From positions 682,001 through 746,000 of the forward strand of contig NZ_JAINRC010000001.1 in the NCBI RefSeq assembly GCF_020400655.1: DNA of 64,000 nucleotides. Direction: 5' to 3'. Of this stretch, positions 59,418 to 64,000 are shown one piece after another; the first letter of the stretch is position 1, and each line of letters opens with the position of its first letter. The translations under genes and the position numbers were made by a program. The stretch is from Streptomyces spinosus. GTDB taxonomy: Bacteria; Actinomycetota; Actinomycetes; Streptomycetales; Streptomycetaceae. The notes beneath the pieces were generated by a model. That model ran no database searches and had not been told where the DNA came from. It worked only from the letters and a program-made list of their open reading frames with translations.

Positions 59418-62400
59418 CTAGATTTCGCTGAACGAGAGCGTCTCGTCGACGATTTCGTGGATGACATCGGCGAGGTCCGCCGAATTCTTCTCGGAGACGA
59501 GGGTGAAGTGGTTCCCGGGGATCTCGCGGAAGGAGATTCCCGAGATCCGTTCCCGCCATCCGTGGTCCTCTCCGCGCAGGATCGCGGGGAAGGCGATCCG
59601 GGGATCGGGGTAGGGGTCGGCCGCCCGCAGCAGGCGCACCTCGCCCTTGTACGGCTCGGGCGCGTAGGCGAGGAAGGCGGCGCGGTGCCGCTCCAGGAGG
59701 GCGGGGATGTGCGCGGCCTCCTCGGAGAGCCCGGCCAGCCGGGCCGTCACGTCGCCCTCGCCCTTCAGCAGGTCCATGGCCGTGAAGGCGGCGCGTGCCT
59801 GCTCGGCGGCGGACGGGTCGGCGATCGCGGCGGGCGGCAGCCAGGAGTCGAGCAGGGCGACGCCGGCGAGCTCCACGTCGCGCTCCTGCCACCGCCGGGC
59901 CATCTCCAGGGCGACGCAGCCGCCGACGGACCAGCCGGCGAGGAAGACCGGGCGGGTGCCGCGTACGGCGTCGGCGGCGGCGACGTACCGGTCCGCCATC
60001 TCCTCGATGGTCGTGGCACCGCGCGGGTCCTCGGCGGCCTGGAGGCCGTACACGTCGTACCGGCCGGCGAGGCCCCGGGCGACCGCGTGGAAGGGCAGGA
60101 CGGAGCCGCCGGCGCCGTGCACGAGGAGGACGACGGGCCGGCCCTGGGGGCGGACGAGCGGGACGAGCACGTCGTCGCCGGGACGCTCCTCGCGGGCGGT
60201 GCCGAGGCGGACGGCGAGTTCGCGGACGGAGGGCGCGGCGAAGACGTCGCCGACGGTCGGGCGGACGCCCAGCTCCCGGCCGCAGGCGGCGATGAGCTTG
60301 AAGACCAGCAGGGAGTGGCCGCCGAGGGAGAAGAAGCCGTCGGTGACGCTGAGCGTCTCGATGCCGAGCACCTCGCGGAAGACGGCCGCGAGCCGGGTCT
60401 CCGTCTCGCCCTCGGGCGCGACCAGCTCCGTGGAACCGCCGGCGGCCTCGCCGCCGAGCCGTTCGAGCAGGGCCTTGTCGTCGATCTTTCCGTTGACGTT
60501 GTACGGGATGCGGTCGACGGTGACGACGGCCGCGGGCACCATGTGCGTCGGCAGGTGGTGGCGGGCGTGCCGCTCCAGTTCGCGCGGGACGGGCTCGTGG
60601 CCCGGCTCGGGCACGACGAAGGCGGCGATGCGGCCGTCGAAGACGCCGGGGGCGAGGGCGACGCAGGCGTGGACGTCGGGGTGGTCGCGCAGGACCGACT
60701 CGATCTCGGAGAGCTCGATGCGCAGGCCCCTGACCTTGACCTGGCGGTCGATGCGGCCCAGGTGCTCGATCACCCCGTCCGCGCGGTAGCGGCACAGGTC
60801 GCCGGTGCGGTACATCCGCCGGCCGACCGGGCCGAAGGGGTCGGGCAGGAAGCGCTCGGCGGTCATGGCGGGGCGGTTGTGGTAGCCGTGCGCGAGGCCG
60901 GTCTCGCCGCCGATGTACATCTCGCCGGGTACGCCGACCGGGAGGACCTCCAGGTCGGGGCCGAGGATGTAGACGCGGAAGTTGTCGCAGGGCCGGCCGA
61001 GCGGCAGGACCGGGACGCCGGGCTCGCGGGGGATGACGCCCTCCACGACGGTGCCGGCCTCCGTGGGGCCGCAGCAGTTGACGAGGTCGGCGTCGAAGTG
61101 GGCGTGGAAGGCGTCGCGCAGCCGGGGCTTGACCTCCTCGCCGCCGATGACGACCCGGCGCAGGGAGCGGCAGCTGCCGGGCGGGGCGGCCGCCAGGAAG
61201 ACCTCCATCATCGTGGGGACGAAGAAGAGGGTGGTGACCTGGTACCGCTCGGTCAGGTCGAGCAGGTGCTCGGGGTCGCGGTGGCCGCCGGGGCGGGCGA
61301 CGACGAGGCGGGCGCCGTAGTACAGCGGCCAGTACAGCTCCCACGTGGAGACGTCGAAGCCGTACGAGGTCTTGAGGATGTTGGCGTCGCCGGGGCCGAA
61401 GGGGTAGTGGCGCTGGAGCCAGAAGATGTTGGCGAGGGCGCCGTCGACGGGGTAGGCCACGGCCTTGGGGCGGCCGGTCGAGCCCGAGGTGTAGAGCAGG
61501 AAGGCCGGCGCGTCGGGCCGGGTCGACACCGTGAGGTTGCCGCTCGGGCACTCCTCCCAGGGGCGCTCCTCGCCGGTGAGGCGCAGCACGGGCCAGGGCC
61601 CCTCCGGGAGCTGCCCGGCGCCGGGTTCGTCGGCGAGGACCAGCTGGGGTTCCGTGTCGGCGAGCATGAACCCCATGCGGCCGTCGGGCAGTTCGGGATC
61701 CATCGGCACGTAGGCGGCGCCGGTCTTGGCGACGGCGTACAGCGCGATCACCATGGCGAAGCCGCGGTCCATGCAGACGGCGACCTTGCCGCCGGGCCGT
61801 ACGCCCCGGTCCCGCAGGTGGTGGGCGAGGCGGTTGGCGCGCGCGTTCAGCTCCGCGTAGGTGACCTCGCCCTCCTCGCCGATGAGGGCGACGGCGTCGG
61901 GGGTGCGCAGGACCTGCTCCTCGAAGGGCTCGGCCAGCGTCCGGTACGCGATGTCCGGCTTCGCGTACGGGTTGAGGCCGTGCAGGATGTGGCGGCGGCC
62001 GTCCTCGGTGAGCAGCGGGGCGTCGGCGACGGAGGTGCCGGGTGCGTCGAGGAGGGCGTCGAGCAGGTCGAGGTACATCTGCCCGAACCGCTCGACCGTC
62101 GAGCGGTGGAACAGGTCGCAGGAGTACTCCAGCAGGCCACGCAGGCGTCCGCCCTCGTCGGTGACGGACAACGACAGGTCGGTGCGGGCCGACTTGGTGT
62201 CGAGCGACACGAGGGAGCCGCCGCCGGCGTCGGCGTCGACCATGACGCCGTCCTGGAAGCCGAAGATGGTCTGGAAGACGGGGTTGACGCCGGGGGTGCG
62301 CACGACGCCCAGCTCGGCGACGACCCGCTCGAACGGCACCATCTGGTGGTCCTGGGCCTCCAGCACGGTCCGCTGCGTCTGCTGGACCAGCGTGCGGAAG

Positions 62401-63401
62401 GCCGGCGCCGCCGACAGGTCGCCGCGGAGCGCGACCGGCTTGACGAAGCAGCCGACGATCTTCTCGGCGGTCTCGTCGTCGCGCCCGGCGAGCGGTGAGC
62501 CGACGACGATGTCGCTCTGGCCGGTGAGCCGGGAGAGGAAGGTCTGGTAGGCCGCGAGCAGGACGACGAACATCGAGGTGTTCTCGGCGGCGGCGAAGCG
62601 GCGCACCCGGTCGGCGAGCGGCGCCTCGACGTGGAAGCCGACCAGCTCGCCGCCGCGCGTCTCGGTGGCCGGCCGGGGCCGGTCCTTGGGCAGGTCGAGC
62701 ACGGGCAGCTCGCCGCCGAGCCGCTCCTTCCAGTACGCCAGTTCGCGTACCTCGCGGGCCGGGTCGAGGTTCCGGGCCTGGGCGGCGGCGTAGTCGAGGT
62801 AGCCGACGCCGTGGGCGGGCGGCAGCTCGTGGCCGGCCAGCAGGCGGGTCAGCTCGCCCATGACCTGGCCGACCGACCAGTGGTCGATGATCACGTGGTG
62901 GAAGCCGAGGGCGAGCACGGCCCGGCCGTCGGGCAGGAGCAGCGCGAGGACGCGGAACATCGGCGCCTCGTCGGTGTGCAGCGGACGCGCCGCCGCCTCC
63001 TGGACGATCGCGGCGGCCCGGGCCTCGGCGGCCTCCTGGCCGAGGTCGCGCAGGTCGTGCCAGAGCACCGGCGGCGCGGGGACGCCGCAGTCCTCCTGTA
63101 CGGGCTCGCCGTCCACCTCCACGATCCGCAGCCGCAGCGCGTCGTGACGCTCGGTCAGTGTCCGGACGGCTGCGGTCAGCCGTTCCCGGTCGGGAGCCTT
63201 CGCGAGGGTGACGGCGTCGAAGAGGTTGTATTCCGTGCTCTGCGGAAAACGCCTGGTGAAGTACCAGATACGAGCCTGTGCAGGAAGCAGCGGAACTCTG
63301 GCCCCCTGCTCCACCTTCGGAATCGAGACCTCGGCCTTTTCCACTTTCCGATTGCGGAGCATTTCGAGAAGCTGCGCTTGTCCGGCACTGAGCTGACTCA
63401 C
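59418..63401 (-). CDS. Single-module NRPS (C-A-T-TE)
   Basis: A 1327-residue synthetase. Condensation domain about 40-460 with HHVIIDHWS near residue 170; adenylation domain about 480-970 with LLYTSGSTGRPKAVAYP near 635, NCCGPTEAGTVVEG, YRTGDLCRYRADGVIEH and Lys in PYNVNGKIDDKALL; thiolation domain with FFSLGGHSLLVFKLI near 1022; type I thioesterase with LLVHGAGGSVLPFHAVARGL and GWSVGGCVALEMA (Ser near 1157). One complete terminal module without an initiation module implies an acyl or ACP-bound donor. GTG 63401 is preferred; GTG 63416 is possible. Hand-aligned specificity code: D-V-W-F-V-G-C-T-V-K. Confidence 0.95.
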   Translation of the reverse strand: MSQLSAGQAQLLEMLRNRKVEKAEVSIPKVEQGARVPLLPAQARIWYFTRRFPQSTEYNLFDAVTLAKAPDRERLTAAVRTLTERHDALRLRIVEVDGEPVQEDCGVPAPPVLWHDLRDLGQEAAEARAAAIVQEAAARPLHTDEAPMFRVLALLLPDGRAVLALGFHHVIIDHWSVGQVMGELTRLLAGHELPPAHGVGYLDYAAAQARNLDPAREVRELAYWKERLGGELPVLDLPKDRPRPATETRGGELVGFHVEAPLADRVRRFAAAENTSMFVVLLAAYQTFLSRLTGQSDIVVGSPLAGRDDETAEKIVGCFVKPVALRGDLSAAPAFRTLVQQTQRTVLEAQDHQMVPFERVVAELGVVRTPGVNPVFQTIFGFQDGVMVDADAGGGSLVSLDTKSARTDLSLSVTDEGGRLRGLLEYSCDLFHRSTVERFGQMYLDLLDALLDAPGTSVADAPLLTEDGRRHILHGLNPYAKPDIAYRTLAEPFEEQVLRTPDAVALIGEEGEVTYAELNARANRLAHHLRDRGVRPGGKVAVCMDRGFAMVIALYAVAKTGAAYVPMDPELPDGRMGFMLADTEPQLVLADEPGAGQLPEGPWPVLRLTGEERPWEECPSGNLTVSTRPDAPAFLLYTSGSTGRPKAVAYPVDGALANIFWLQRHYPFGPGDANILKTSYGFDVSTWELYWPLYYGARLVVARPGGHRDPEHLLDLTERYQVTTLFFVPTMMEVFLAAAPPGSCRSLRRVVIGGEEVKPRLRDAFHAHFDADLVNCCGPTEAGTVVEGVIPREPGVPVLPLGRPCDNFRVYILGPDLEVLPVGVPGEMYIGGETGLAHGYHNRPAMTAERFLPDPFGPVGRRMYRTGDLCRYRADGVIEHLGRIDRQVKVRGLRIELSEIESVLRDHPDVHACVALAPGVFDGRIAAFVVPEPGHEPVPRELERHARHHLPTHMVPAAVVTVDRIPYNVNGKIDDKALLERLGGEAAGGSTELVAPEGETETRLAAVFREVLGIETLSVTDGFFSLGGHSLLVFKLIAACGRELGVRPTVGDVFAAPSVRELAVRLGTAREERPGDDVLVPLVRPQGRPVVLLVHGAGGSVLPFHAVARGLAGRYDVYGLQAAEDPRGATTIEEMADRYVAAADAVRGTRPVFLAGWSVGGCVALEMARRWQERDVELAGVALLDSWLPPAAIADPSAAEQARAAFTAMDLLKGEGDVTARLAGLSEEAAHIPALLERHRAAFLAYAPEPYKGEVRLLRAADPYPDPRIAFPAILRGEDHGWRERISGISFREIPGNHFTLVSEKNSADLADVIHEIVDETLSFSEI

Positions 63402-63451
63402 CTGTCCACACCCCACACAGGAAACGGAAGCACTTCTGGAAGACGAGAAAG

Positions 63452-63501
63452 AAGCTATCCGATCCCCGGTCTAATTCGACTGGCCAAGCTTTTCAGTCGA
63501 A
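63452..63501 (-). promoter_or_regulatory. NRPS operon promoter with overlapping inverted repeat
   Basis: On the minus strand TAGCTT (63457-63452) is a good -10; GTCGAA (63480-63475) is 17 bp upstream as a -35. The -35 lies in the left arm of a perfect 8-bp inverted repeat, TTCGACTG (63475-63482) and CAGTCGAA (63494-63501), 11 bases apart. A regulator bound there would meet RNA polymerase. The repeat could also act as terminator for the gene ending at 63540. Confidence 0.5.
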
Positions 63502-63539
63502 CAGCGCGGACAGGGGGCGCTACGGCGTCGGCGGCGGAA

Positions 63540-64000
63540 TCAGTGGTGTTTCACGGGGACGTCGTCGACGCGGAAGCGCAGCCGCGGCCCCTCACCGGTC
63601 CACTCGCCGTCCTCGAGCCGGCGCAGGCCGGCGAGGAGGTCGAGGGTGAGCCAGCGGCTCAGTTCCGGGTGGGCCGGGTGCTCCCAGAGTCCGGCGGGGC
63701 CGCGCAGCCCCTCCAGGAAGGCCGTCAGGCCGGCGACCCGGGGGTCTCGTGCGCAGACGCCCGTACGGGAGACCAGGTCCAGGACGAAGGCGAGGTCGAA
63801 GCGGGAGTGCAGGGAGATGAAGCCCGTGGCGCGCTCCCGGCCGTGGAGCCGGGCGATCTCGGTGCCCAGCGCCCATTCGTCGCGGGTCTCGCGGCGCAGC
63901 AGCAGGTCGGCGGCGCGGCGGGCCGGTTCGGAGCGGGCGCGCCCGGGGTGGTGGACGAGGGCGGCCAGGGCGGCCTCGGTGTTGGCGCGGCAGCCGGGCG
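63540..64000 (-). CDS. C-terminal part of an unidentified protein
   Basis: An open frame enters from beyond the window and stops at 63540; the last 152 codons are visible. The product is helical and Arg/Ala/Leu-rich, with PGCRANTEAALAALVHHPG, FISLHSRFDLAFVLDLV and ELSRWLTLDLLAGLRRLEDG, spaced like repeats of an alpha/alpha toroid (squalene-cyclase/prenyltransferase-like fold). Function unknown. It ends in VPVKHH. About 140 bp separate it from the NRPS gene on the same strand. Confidence 0.6.
   Translation of the reverse strand, partial: PGCRANTEAALAALVHHPGRARSEPARRAADLLLRRETRDEWALGTEIARLHGRERATGFISLHSRFDLAFVLDLVSRTGVCARDPRVAGLTAFLEGLRGPAGLWEHPAHPELSRWLTLDLLAGLRRLEDGEWTGEGPRLRFRVDDVPVKHH

Overview
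The window looks like a stretch of Streptomyces chromosome. It is very GC-rich, starts are mixed ATG/GTG/TTG, in-frame TTA codons are almost absent, many genes overlap by four bases, and it carries an S. lividans-type xylanase, a SepF-like protein and a lone Sfp-type phosphopantetheinyl transferase. I saw no tRNA, rRNA, insertion sequence, integrase or CRISPR array.

Layout. 1-8.7 kb holds housekeeping and small regulatory genes: the end of a D,D-carboxypeptidase, a lipoprotein, an F420-type oxidoreductase, an ATPase/nucleotide pyrophosphohydrolase pair, a SepF-like protein, a GT87-like membrane protein, and a divergent YceI/MarR pair with three visible operator-like palindromes. 8.8-13.8 kb is methylmalonyl-CoA mutase (mutA, mutB) with its GTPase chaperone meaB. 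14.6-42.1 kb is one co-directional block of 19 genes, nearly all touching or overlapping, for a Wzx/Wzy-type exopolysaccharide: initiating sugar transferase, GDP-mannose-dehydrogenase-like enzyme, glycosyltransferases, two chain-length proteins, asparagine-synthase-like amidotransferase, bi-domain oxidoreductase, heparinase/alginate-lyase-like enzyme, secreted beta-helix lipoprotein, polymerase, flippase, and a sugar module with C-methyltransferase, cytidylyltransferase, deacetylase, epimerases, pyruvyltransferase and PLP aminotransferase. 42.1-47 kb has a PAP2 phosphatase, a secreted phospholipase-D-like protein with propeller-like repeats, and an MFS exporter. 47.1-50.4 kb is a divergent xylan-degradation pair (GH62 arabinofuranosidase and GH10 xylanase, both with ricin-type CBM13).

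50.6-63.4 kb is a compact natural-product cluster on the minus strand: a one-module NRPS (C-A-T-TE), a possible heme-oxygenase-like diiron enzyme, a proline-3-hydroxylase-like dioxygenase, a KAS III-like enzyme with Ser in place of the catalytic Cys, an FkbH-like glyceryl loader with its own carrier protein, a VOC protein, a dimethylargininase-like hydrolase, a nitroreductase and a phosphopantetheinyl transferase. A LuxR-type regulator lies just beyond its end. I cannot match this gene set to a known product.

The two most interesting systems are the exopolysaccharide operon, whose dehydrogenase, lyase-like and beta-helix genes resemble an alginate toolkit placed on a Wzx/Wzy chassis, and the NRPS/glyceryl-ACP/KAS III cluster. 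All calls come from reading the sequence and from memory of protein families; no database search was run.
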